Source of the DNA: Stagonosporopsis chrysanthemi
Lineage: Eukaryota; Ascomycota; Dothideomycetes; Pleosporales; Didymellaceae
Direction: 5' to 3'
Assembly: GCA_022560025.1 (NCBI GenBank)
Contig: JAFISE010000148.1
Location: forward strand, 1-64,000
Length of the DNA: 64,000 nt
The first letter of the stretch is position 1. Each line of letters starts with the position of its first letter. The notes under the pieces are model-generated. The model made no database searches. It saw only the letters and a program-made list of their open reading frames with translations, and was not told where the DNA came from. This document shows positions 1-10,157 of the stretch, one piece after another. A program made the position numbers and the translations under genes.

Positions 1-83
1 AACAACACCCACCCCACCCACAAAAAAAAAAAAAAAAAACACTATGCGAAACCGCGGGGGGGGGTCCCCCACTCTCCCCCCCC

Positions 84-123
<40 letters not shown>

Positions 124-380
124 GCTGAGGACACGGGGCTGGGGGGTTGTTATAGCACGGGGTATCGTATGGTTGCATGGGGAGTTGTGGGGTGTGGGAG
201 GGTGAGAGGGGAGGGGCTGCGGGGTGGGGGTGGTGGTGGTGGTGGTGTTGAAGTCGGGTGGTTTTGGAACAATGAACACGGGTACGTGACATGGGATTCT
301 TGACATGTGCGGGGATCGAGTTCAAGATGCAAGCGCGGTCTTTTTGCGCAACTTCTCAGCTTTTTTGATTCGGACAATGT
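1..380. other. Low-complexity window edge and FRS2 3' flank
   Basis: The first 122 bases are almost entirely homopolymer: 18 A (22-39), 10 C (76-85) and 37 G (86-122). The rest, to about 250, is G/T-rich and runs into the 3' flank of the phenylalanyl-tRNA synthetase gene. No gene is seen. The homopolymers look more like a contig end or assembly artefact than fungal telomere repeat, which is normally TTAGGG. Confidence 0.7.
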
Positions 381-2281
381 CTACTCCTTGTCGAAACGCA
401 CGGCGGGCTGCTCCTTGATCCAGTTCAGGTCGACCTTGTGCCCGAGCAGTTCGCGGATGTTCGAGACGCCGTACTTCATCATTGTGGGGCGCTCGAGGGA
501 CAGGCCGAAGCCGTAGACGCGCATGTCCTTGGGAAGACCCATGGGCTCCAGCATCTCGGGTCTGAACATGCCGGAGTTGCCAATCTCAATCCACCGCTTC
601 AGACCCTTGTGGTAGCCGAAAATCTCCATGCTGGGCTGTTTCGATGTAAGTGTGGTGCTCACGACACATGAGCACATGAGGGCGGAAAACTTACCTCTGT
701 GTACGGGTTGTAGGCGGGCTTGAAACGCAGGTTCTCGAGACCCATGTTGGCGAAGAAGTCGCCAAGGAAGCGCTGGAGACCTTGATAAAGTCAGCTTAGA
801 GCGACCAGTGTCAGAGTAGAAGCTATAACGTACCACCTAGTGTGAGGCCAAAGTCAGCAATGACACCCTCGATCTGGTGAAATTCTGCCAAATGTGTAGC
901 GTCGACGGTCTCGTTACGGAAGACACGATCGATGGAGAAGTAGCGTGCAGGTTTTGGGTCTTCTGCAAGTCGGTGAAGTGCCCATGTGGAGACGGCGGTA
1001 GTGTGGGTTCGGAGGACAAGACGTAATGTCTCCTCGTCCTTGAACTTGTAGCGATCTGTACCTGCGTCAGCATGTGTTCCACATACACCGCATGAGCTCG
1101 GTGGAGAAGCCGCATCCACACATACAGCCTATTGAGCCGAAAGCACCATCTTCATGCACTTTCTTGACATCGTTCCAGTACTTCTCAAAGTCTCGGGGCT
1201 TCTTATCACGGCTGTCGCCGGTGGAGAACAACCGTTGTGAGCTTGCCTCCATCTGGTCCATCTGTTTTTCGCTGTGGGGGTCGGCACGCGGCTTGTCGGC
1301 CATGGGTGGGTCGGAAACGAAGAAAGTGTCCTGCATATCGCGGGCAGGGTGTTGCTGGGGCACGAAGAGAGCGTCGAAGTTCCAGAAACCAGAGTCGACG
1401 AAGCTGGGCAATGTCAGTCTGATAAAAGGATTGGTATGCGCGAAACTCTTACTGTCCAGTAGGCATCTCGACGAAACCCTGTGAGAAGAACATATTCCTG
1501 AACTCTTGCCTGACCTTCATCAGAGGGTGCAATGCGCCGGCATCCTGCTGGGCTCCAAGGGCTGCAAAGTTGTAGGGCTTGAAGTTGGCTGTCTCCCATG
1601 CGCCGCTGGCAAGAAGGTCTGCTGTCAAGTCCGTGTGCTCTACAGGCATCTCCTTTGCGTATTTGGGGCCCTTGGTGACTGTGTATGTGATAACCTTTGT
1701 GACGGTAACGAGCTTCTTCTTCTTCAGGTCGTTGAGCTGCTTGGCGTCCGAGACGGTCTGCGACTCTTGGATGTCCTTCAGAAGCTTCTGCATGCCATCC
1801 TCTGGCTCTTCCGTGGCCACCAAGACGAGGTCGGTGCCATCTTTCTTGATCCACTTGTTCTTGAAGGCATTGCCTTGTCCTACGCTTGCAGACTCCTTGC
1901 CGACAATGTTCTGTACCCAGTGAATCAGCGCAGGCGTCACAGACCGAGTTCCAGCATGCTACCCACAGGCAATTCCTTGATAGCGATCTTCCCCACCTCC
2001 TTGACTGCTTTCCAGACCTTGAACTCGTGGCTTCCACTGGCGACGATTCCTTCCGATTCTGGTGTGAGAACGACCTGCTCCTTGTCGTTGGTTTTGTATT
2101 CGACCATGGATCGGCTGGCAAGCCTGTCGAGTGCTGCCTTGATATCGCGCTGCGGTACGGCGGGGAAGTCTTCATTGCTCTGGAGCGTCTCTTTTGTGTC
2201 GAGGAGATCGAGCACGTCTTGTGTGAGGTTGCGACCTTGGGTCTCGAGCGGCACAGGCACCGGCCCGCGTGTTCCTGTCAT
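381..2281 (-). CDS. FRS2: Cytosolic phenylalanyl-tRNA synthetase alpha subunit
   Basis: Charges tRNA-Phe in the cytosol as the alpha (catalytic) subunit of the alpha2-beta2 enzyme. Six exons on the minus strand: 2281-1967, 1910-1453, 1403-1126, 1055-834, 780-695 and 635-381, giving 537 residues. Yeast Frs2 is about 500. The N-terminal third is the winged-helix tRNA/DNA-binding-like part. The class II aminoacylation core follows, with recognisable blocks SGFWNFDALF, GAFGSIGYRY, LRTHTTAVS, FHQIEG, FKPAYNPYTEPSMEIFGY, and motif 3 GLSLERPTMMKYG near the end. Splice sites were chosen by frame and by these blocks. Intron 1 uses donor GTGGGT, which joins IKELP to NIVGKES. The start at 2281 (MTGTRGP) is preferred over an in-frame upstream ATG or near-ATG because the added residues are basic and family-atypical. 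Identity is secure; exon edges are inferred. Confidence 0.95.
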
Positions 2282-4311
2282 TTTGGCGAGTCTTTTCGTT
2301 CGTCTATCGTGCGCGGGGAGCTTCAATCAACTTTACGTGGGGTCGCGCTATGAGTCGAATGTGGAAAGCACGCGGCGGAAATTTGGAAGGTCCGAGCGGA
2401 CCTGCGTGCGATACCATTGGCTCTGCTGTACTGTGTAGTACAGCAAGAGCATTGCTAGTACTGGACTGCCCATCTGCAAGCGACTACGGTACTATCTGCC
2501 TTGACGTCCAACGGGTCTTCGTTTGTTGTGAGATTTGCATTCACGGCAAGACCATGTTGATACAATGACTGCTTTGAGTGCATGTAACGGCGCGACCTCT
2601 GACTTCACACAACATGTTAGTCATCACCACTGCCCTTTGCTCATCCCTCAGTATTTAGTCCTTAGATGGCATCTCAGTGTTGTCATGTTCAAGCCCTACA
2701 AATCTTACTCTTACGCATTCCGGAATCAGCAGCCGCAAAAAACGTAGTGAAGACCTAGCATGTGGGCGGGCGAAGAAGCTGTTGGCTTGACCAGCCACCT
2801 TCTTTTTCCCATAGCGACAGATTTCCGTCGCACCATGCCAGATCCCGTTGATAGCCTCCTCGTTGGGCGGCGCATGATGAGGCTAGAGAATTTTGATAAC
2901 GGAACCGGCTCCAAGGAATGAGGTCATGGCAGCATGCAACGACACAAGACGTGCAAGCTTGGCAGGCATGTAAAGTGAGCTTGTTGCTCCTGGGTTGCGT
3001 GACATGTGAGACCCTGGCATCAGTGCAAGCTCCTGCTCGCCCATGCAAACATTACGATAGCATCTGAGCGGGGGACGGACGGTTGTTTGTTTGTGTGTGC
3101 GTGCCGTTGACTGTGGTGGCATGTTACGGTATGCCCGGCTAGCGCAGTCCGAGCATGAAGCTGTCAATGATCGACGCACCCACACGACGCTGATCTGGCT
3201 GACGACGCCTGTTACAGAATAATCAAGCATGGGTTTCGCAGGCGTTCCACAGATGGTCAGTTGCAAAGCTTGGAAAATTCGTGATAGAGGGCCGGCAGAG
3301 CCGCATCGGCGAGGGTTGAGACTTGGAAGTGGAGCTGGTGTTGCGGCCAAAAAAGGCTCATCAGAGTCAAGGGCGGTCTGCTGATGCTGAGATGCAACGT
3401 CGGCCATGGCAGCTGTCGAAGCTCAGGACTTGCAACATGCAGCGTGTCTGGTCTTGGCACAGTCTTGCAGAAACCACATGTCTCGGCCGCAGTGGGAAGA
3501 TGAAGGGAGATGAACGTGCTTAATGCGCAACCAGCTATGACCAGAAACGGGCGCGGGGACAGGGGGCCACAGACAGCGATCCAGCTCCGGCTTGAGGCGT
3601 GCAGCGGAGCGGAGTTGGAATGGTGTTTGAGGCTGTCTGACGTCCGCGCAGGTGCTGCAGAGCTGCAGAGAGCGCGCAACGAAAGATGGACCATGGCCAT
3701 CTGCACAGAATTGATGAGCAGCGATGCCGACAAGAGCGATCAGTACACAGTAGCCTCCAGACGGGTGTGCAGGCCGACGACTTGCCGCGACGGGATCAAC
3801 GTTGTGAGGGCAATATCGACGCGATAAAATTAGGGATGGAGCGGTGCCAGGCGGCGGTGATTGGCCAGACTCGACCGGGGCTGGCAGCAAGCCGCGTAAG
3901 CCCGAGATGCAGCCAATCAGGGGACGAGCGGCGAGCGAACTGGCCAGGGGCGAAATTGACACCAGGGGTAAGAGGCCCTCTCATCTCGCTGGCAGCATGG
4001 GAGAGAGGTTGGGGCCGCGCTCCACGGCGGGCAGCCGGTGGAGCAGACGCATGTATTGTACTGTGCGTGCAGAGGTCGCTGGCGCCCGTCGACGTCAGCA
4101 CCGCAGGACCGCAGGACCGCAGCACACGGCAGCACCGTAGCAGGACCGCGGCGGCGAGTTGTTGAGACAACGGGAGCGCGGGACTGTATCGATATGCAGG
4201 TGGCGGGGGCAGGTTGGGACATGGCTGCTCGATCGCTGCGCCGTGCTTGAATCGACGGCGCCGTCCCAGTACACAGTGTAGCATGGCAGCAGAGCGCGCA
4301 GCAAGCAGCAG

Positions 4312-4339
4312 GCAGTGGGCAGTGGGCAGTGGGCAGTGG
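4312..4339. repeat. 7-bp tandem repeat (GCAGTGG) x4
   Basis: Four perfect head-to-tail copies of GCAGTGG upstream of the DUF3405 gene. A similar CTGGGCTACT-type stutter follows at about 4501-4558. Simple microsatellite in promoter-proximal DNA. Confidence 0.9.
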
Positions 4340-4753
4340 TCACCAAGCACCAAGCATCCAGAGAACGACGTCGCGCGACGGCCTTTGTCAGTTGTCGGAA
4401 GGGCCAGCGCAGATCCAGAGCAGCGCGGCCCTGCGCGCGGCGGCCTCGGGCTTAGCGCTGAGGACGGATTCGATCGAAGGCGAGCCAACGGGCTGCCGGG
4501 GTGCTGGGCTACTGGGCTACTGGCCTGCTGGGCCACTGGCCGCCGGCTACTGGGCTAGCTGTCTGCGGCGCGGAAGACCGACCCCTTAGCACGCTCGCAC
4601 GCTCGCCGCACGCTCAGTCTTTTGTCGAGCCATTGCCGTCTTCGCTCCCAGCGCTGCTCGCCTCCCCTCCCACACCGTCCCCCAGGACAGCACGCTCGTT
4701 TCTCCCGCGCCCTCGCCTCTGACGCTCCCTGCCCGCGCCCCAGCGTCAGCCGT

Positions 4754-4788
4754 CCGCAGCCCGCAGCCCGCAGCCCGCAGCCCGCAGC
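4754..4788. repeat. 7-bp tandem repeat (CCGCAGC) x5
   Basis: Five perfect copies of CCGCAGC, ending about 105 bp before the ATG of the DUF3405 gene. It probably lies in the 5' UTR or core promoter, so copy number could influence expression; that is inference. Confidence 0.9.
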
Positions 4789-4892
4789 ACCCTCCGCGTC
4801 TGGCCTGGGCTCTGCTTCCGCCGCACATGCAACCAGCGCACTCGGCGCCCTCCCACACCTGACTCCCGCGCACCCGCGACCGCACACGCACA

Positions 4893-7086
4893 ATGGCCTC
4901 GCGCTTCAACCCCGGCAAGCTATTCATCCGAACACGCTTCAACTACGAGAAGCTGCCCGGCGCCGACAGCCAGGCCGCCTCGCCGCTGCCGCTCTTCAGC
5001 AGCAAGTCATGGGGCACCCGCGCCCGCCAGCCCTCGTGGGTCAACAAGGTCCAGCGCCCGCGCTTCTCCCTGGCCCGCATTGTCGCCCTCCTCGTCACCG
5101 TCGTCGTCGTCGCCTCGATGCTCGGCGGCGGCTACCGGCGGCACCGCCTGCACAAGGAGCACGGCGGCGCCGAGAAGAAGCAGTACCACTGGGAGCACTA
5201 CCCACGGTAAGCAGTGCCTCGCACCCCCATCGCGGCAACAGCCTCGCTGACTGTCTAGATTGACTGGCTTCTGGAATGGCGTCCGCACCCTCGTCCCCTA
5301 CGGCGACTGGGTCTCGGAGCAGGACTTTGTCAAGTACTCCCAGAGCCCCAACCCCGAGGACAACATCAAGCCCAAGTGGCCGCACATGTCCAAGGACACC
5401 AAGGAGCCGCCCATGGACCCCGTGCCCTTCAACCCCTACCCCTACGAGTCGGATGCCTACCTCAAGGACCACGACAAGGTCGAGACCTGCTACCTCGACG
5501 CAGACGAAAAGGTCGATCTCCCCGACATCTACGCCTACCCCGGCATTCCCCAGAACGCCACCGCGCCCTTCTTCGGCTCGTACGAGGAGCTCGGCATGAA
5601 CGACAAGGTCTGCTTCGAGCGTTTTGGCCGTCTTGGCCCCTACGGCTACTCTTACTCGCGCGATGAGGGAGGCCTCGAAATGTCCGGCAAGTCCGAGAAG
5701 GCCGGCTCCGACAAGATCTGGAGCTGGGAGAAGAAGGTCGACTACCGCAAGGTCAAGTGGGCCGATGCTCAGAAGCGCTGCTACGACAAGAACAAGCACC
5801 GGTTCGAGAAGAACGAGACAGCCGCCGAGGGCGCCGCTCCTGCAAAGAAGAAGGTGCCTCGCCACGCCTACATTCTCCGCACCTGGACTGGCTACAAGTA
5901 CAGCGACTACCAGATTCTCAGTCTCCGTGCCATGATCAACGAGCTTGCTCTGAAGTCTGGCGGCGAGTACGATGTCCACTTCCTGATCCACGTCAAGGAC
6001 GACAGCATTCCCATCTGGTCTTCTGAGGAGATCTACCAAAAGGTCATCGAGGACAACCTGCCCAAGGAGTTCTGGGGCATGGCTACGCTGTGGTCTGGTG
6101 CTCAGATGGCCATGTACTACCCCGAGCCCTTCCCCAACAACGTCTACAACCACGCCAAGGTGCCTGTCCACTCGGTCTACCGCAGCGCCCACTTTGCTCT
6201 GCAGTGGTTCTCTCAGGCTCGCCCCGAGTACGACTTCTACTGGAACTGGGAGATGGATCTTCGTCTCACTGGCCACTATTACGAGTTCAACACCAAGATC
6301 GGCGAGTTCGCCAAGAGGCAGCCGCGCAAGGGCCTGTGGGAGCGCTCATCTCGCTACTACATCCCCGAGCTCCACGGCTCCTGGAAGAACTTCACCGAGA
6401 TGGTCGAGGAGGAGCTTTACAACAGCGACGAGAAGCCTGTATGGGGTCCTCCCAAGTTTGAGAACACGGGCATGCTGCCCAGCCCCCCCGAGACCGAGCC
6501 CCCGACATCCTACCTACAGGACAACTACGAGTGGGGTGTCGGTGAGGAAGCTGACATCATTACCTTCAACCCGATTTTCGACCCCGCAAAGACGAACTGG
6601 GTGTTCCGCGACGACGTTACCGGCTACGACCTCGAGCTTCCCGAGCCACCACGACGATGCGCCATCATCACCGTTGCACGACTGTCGAAGCGTCTCCTGG
6701 ACCTGATGCATCGCGAGACGTACTTGATGAAGCACGTCATGTTCCCCGAGATGTGGCCGCCGACGGTCGCCTTCCACCACGGACTGAAGGCTGTGTACGC
6801 CAACCACCCCGTCTACTTTGACCACAACTGGCCGCTCGAGTCGCTCGACGGCACATACAACAAGCCCCCCAAGCCGACCGACAGTGTCTTTGGCTGGGGC
6901 GAACACAACCAGCTGGGCAACAGCTTCTACTACAACGCTGGCTTTTCTTCCGAGTGGTGGAGGAGGTGGCTCGGCTCCCGCGAAAACGAAAAGGGCGGCC
7001 CAGCAGCCGAGGAGGCTGGCTCCGGCCGTCTCTGCATGCGTCCCGCGCTCTTCCACCCCGTCAAGTACGAAAAGGGCTCTGAATGA
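4893..7086 (+). CDS. DUF3405 type II membrane protein
   Basis: Two exons (4893-5206, 5259-7086) with a 52-nt GTAAGC...TAG intron give 713 residues. A short basic cytosolic N-terminus is followed by one hydrophobic segment at about residues 60-80, then a basic stop-transfer stretch and a long lumenal domain, so the topology is type II. The lumenal part matches the fungal DUF3405 family: RHAYILRTWTGYKYSD, YDVHFLIHVKDDS, FWGMATLWSGAQMA, YDFYWNWEMDLR and a C-terminal WGEHNQLGNSFYY. The DxD-like and WEMDLR blocks resemble Golgi glycosyltransferases, and the topology fits, but the reaction is not established for the family. Strong codon bias (G/C in third position) suggests good expression. Long antisense open frames here are by-products of that bias. 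Confidence 0.9.
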
Positions 7087-8141
7087 TAACTACGCTTCTC
7101 CCCATTATCCGTTTAATCCGCGTTTTCTTGTCTTCTTCCGCGCGGCTGCGCTTGCGATAGACCTTTGCGACACCTCAGCGCTGTCACATCTTTCGACAGG
7201 CGCTTTCATTGGGCGGCGTTTCACGGCGTATTCGCGACGATCGACATGTGTCTCCCGGCTCTGTACATTTCCCCGGCCGACTGTCGTTTCTCTATACCTT
7301 TTTTTTTTTTTTTTTTTTTTTTTTGTTTCCTACCGCGCGCATACCTCGCTCTGCACATCAAAAGCCGGAGAAGATGTAATTAGCCAGCCGCATGTGGCAT
7401 TTCCCTTCCTTGGCTCCTTGCGATTGTTCTGGATTGGATCGACGACCGTTGTTTTGGATCGATTGCGCGATTTTGGGCGCCTGAGGGCGGAGCGAGAGCT
7501 GGCCACCTGCTGGCGTACGGACGACACGTGTAGATGACGAGAAGCGCGCTCGGCGCGGCTTCGTTCTCAACTGAATCTGCAACGCGCTGGCCGAGATGGG
7601 ATGGTTGTAGACTATGAATCAATGGATATAATCACTGTTATTTATCACGTTTTTATTACACCGCGCCTTCTCACTGTTTGCGTGCCCCCATCTTCAGTGC
7701 GGCGATGTGGACGTCAAGTTCACACATGTCTACTGCGGTTTCTTGCTGCCTGCTCTTGATGAGGGCGCCAAACCGGCGTTGATTGAGCAGTGACAGACGG
7801 TGTATTGAGCAGTGACAGACGGTGTATTGAGCAGTGACAGACGGTGTATTGAGCAGTGACAGACGGTGTATTGAGCCGTCTGCGACAGTCATCAGTAAAT
7901 ATGACATTTCCTGGAGTATGTGCGAGAAGGAGTACGCTGAGAACCGCGCGCTTATCGCGGTTGAAAGAGCAACGAGACCCACCAGCAGCCCCTCCAGTGC
8001 GTCACCGTCTTTCGATTAACAATAGCCACTCCATGCATCGCCAATAATTATTCGCAACCCTCTGCGCGCAAAAAGCTACACAAACATACACGGTAACAAC
8101 ACAAACGAAGACGCGACGTTCTAGAATACAATCAATTCACC
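7087..8141. other. Intergenic region with poly-T tract and minisatellite
   Basis: Holds the 3' flank of the DUF3405 gene and the promoter of DOM34. It contains a 26-base poly-T run at 7299-7324 and the 22-bp minisatellite at 7782-7876. No coding gene is supported. Confidence 0.6.
7782..7876. repeat. 22-bp minisatellite, 4.3 copies
   Basis: Four identical 22-bp copies, each starting ATTGAGCAGTGACAG, run head to tail from 7782 to 7869, with a 7-base fifth start at 7870-7876. Copies show no mismatches, so the array is young or still homogenising. It lies about 270 bp upstream of the DOM34 start. Confidence 0.95.
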
Positions 8142-9416
8142 ATGCGGTTACTCAAGTCGCAGATCGAGCAGAAAACAGGCGCAGGCTTCGCGACGCTGCT
8201 GCCAGAAGAGCCAGAGGATATGGTGCGCTGCCTCCAACAAAACCTGGATATGTGACTAACATTGGAGCAGTGGCACGCCTTCAACCTCATCCAAGAAAAC
8301 GACCGCATTCGCGCAAAAGCGGTACGCCGTGTATCGAAGACATCAGACGCAGGCTCCACATCCTCGCAGCGCATCGCCATGGACCTCACCATCCAGGTTA
8401 CCAGCACAGACTTCGACATTGGCTCGGGGCAACTGCACGTCTCGGGCAAGGTCGCCGTTGAGAACGAGCATGTCAAGCTGGGACAGCACCACACGCTCGA
8501 CCTCGAGCTCAACCGCAAATTCACACTGGAAAAGGCCGATGGCTGGGACAGCGTAGCCCTGGAGATGCTGAAAGAGGCATGCGAGACGGAGCGCCGCGCC
8601 GAGCTCTGGGCCGTTGTGCTCGGTGAAGGCACAGCCAACATCTGCATGATCACCGAGCACCAGACCATCCTGCGCCAGCGCATCGAAGTCGGCGTCCCGC
8701 GCAAGCGCAAAGGCGGCGTCGACGGCCACTCCAAAGGCATGGACAAGTTCTTCTCCACCACCCTCTCCACCCTGCTGCGCCAGATCGACCTCCCCGCCGC
8801 GACCACCACAACCGACAAAACCCTCCCGCTCCTCCTCGCCAGCCCGGGCTTCGTCGCAAACGCCTTCCTCGCCTACATCAAAGCCGAAGCAATCCGCACC
8901 ACCAACAAGCCCCTCCTGGCGCTCCTCCCCACCATTGTCGTCGCCCACTCCTCCTCCGCCCACATCCACAGCCTCAATGACATCCTCTCGTCCCCCGCCA
9001 TCACCACCAAGCTCTCCGACACAAAGTACGCCCGCGAAACAGCACTCATGGACCGCTTCCTCACGCTGATGCGCCTCGACGACGGCCGCGCCTGGTACGG
9101 CCCGCGCGAGGTCGAGCGCGCCGTCGACAAGGGCGCCGTCGGCCGCGGCGGCGGCGTCCTGCTCATCAACAACAGCCTGTTCCGCGCGCAGAACGTCCGC
9201 CAGCGCCGCCGCTGGGTCACGCTCGTGGACCGCGTGCGCGACGTCGAGGGCGGCGAGGTGCGCGTGCTGAGCTCGCTGCACGAGAGCGGCAGGCGCCTCG
9301 AGGGGCTGGGCGGCGTCGCGGCCATTCTGACGTATCCGCTCGAGGACCTGGATGAGGAGGGCGACGAGCCCGGGCTGGGTGAGGGCGACGAGGAGCAGGG
9401 CGATATGGTTATCTGA
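8142..9416 (+). CDS. DOM34: Dom34/Pelota ribosome-rescue factor
   Basis: Releases stalled ribosomes in no-go and non-stop mRNA decay, acting in the cytosol with the GTPase Hbs1. Two exons (8142-8222, 8271-9416) with a 48-nt intron (GTGCGC...CTAAC...CAG) give 408 residues. Exon 1 encodes the diagnostic start MRLLKSQIEQ...LLPEEPEDM, which joins WHAFNLIQENDRIRAK in the Sm-like N-terminal domain. The central and C-terminal eRF1-like domains follow (SPGFVANAFLAYI, WYGPREVERAVDKGAVG, LLINNSLFR). The GGQ loop of eRF1 is absent, as expected for Pelota. The tail is acidic (DLDEEGDEPGLGEGDEEQGD), also typical. Length matches the family. The split between exons falls at a family-conserved place, so the call is firm. 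Confidence 0.96.
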
Positions 9417-10157
9417 GGCGGACGGAGGAGAGATGAAGATAAGATACCCGTGCTGTGTTGTATTGACGATACCCATGCCGTACTACTATTTTTTCGTACT
9501 GCCGTGTGCGGCGCATCCAGCGATACTCCTCCTTCTCATCCATCCAGCTACCCCCCTCCCGCCCCCCTATTCTCTCGCCACCAACACCACCGTACACATA
9601 CACCGCCACCTATCCGCGCCCGCGCCCGCGCCCGCGCCCACCCTCTAGCCATCTCATCTCGTACGACGAACCCCCCACACCGACCTCCTCTACTCCAAGC
9701 ACAGGCACAGGCTTGTGCTCAACCACTCTATCATGCCATCATTTTTTTTTTTGTTCTCTTTCCTCTTTTCGGTGGTCGGTGCAATCGGATTTCAGGTGTA
9801 ATCGGATTTCTCACGTCCAACAGCAGCACTACGAGGAGGGAGGGATTGTTGTTGCATCCTCAGGGGGAGATCGAGGTGGACACGATGGACACGATGGACG
9901 GACGGATCTGAGACTGAGGATGGGGATGGGGATGACATAGGGATGACATGGCAGGGGAGGGGAACAGAGGGGGATAGGGGGGGTAGATTGCGCTTTGCAT
10001 AGATAGATGGGCATCTACTGGCTTGAGCTATTTCGGCGGGGAAACGAGGATGCGGGTAGGGGGGTATATACGCGCGTTGAAGACGGGTTTGGTTCGGATT
10101 GGTGGGTTCGCGGAGTTCGACAGGACACGACAGGACAGGATAGGACAGGATAGGACG
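9417..10157. other. Intergenic region between convergent genes, low complexity
   Basis: Lies between the 3' ends of DOM34 and the CaaX-tailed gene. It contains CGCGCCCG stutters (about 9616-9641), a T run near 9741 and GGACAGGATA-type repeats (10119-10155). It probably holds both 3' UTRs. No gene seen. Confidence 0.6.
10119..10155. repeat. Short GACAGGA(TA) tandem repeat
   Basis: About five imperfect 5-10 bp units of the type GGACAGGATA lie immediately downstream of the stop codon of the minus-strand gene, in its presumed 3' UTR. Confidence 0.7.

Larger units (their letters stand above)
2282..4892. other. Long intergenic region, no gene seen
   Basis: Between the divergent FRS2 and DUF3405 genes. 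Open frames here are short, mutually overlapping on both strands and resemble no family known to me. The right half (about 3840-4890) is GC-rich and contains two 7-bp tandem repeats, listed separately. It probably holds both promoters and the 5' UTR of the downstream gene. Confidence 0.6.

Noticed and set aside
1506..2438. 310-codon plus-strand frame opposite FRS2
   Set aside because: Overlaps conserved synthetase exons and has no recognisable domain.
5095..6276. 393-codon open frame antisense to the DUF3405 gene
   Set aside because: Low-complexity Val/Leu/Gly translation caused by strong third-position G/C bias of the sense gene; no domain, and the sense strand is clearly coding.
8343..9476. 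377-codon open frame antisense to DOM34
   Set aside because: Mirror of a GC-biased conserved gene; repetitive Val/Ala/Glu/Gly translation without motifs.
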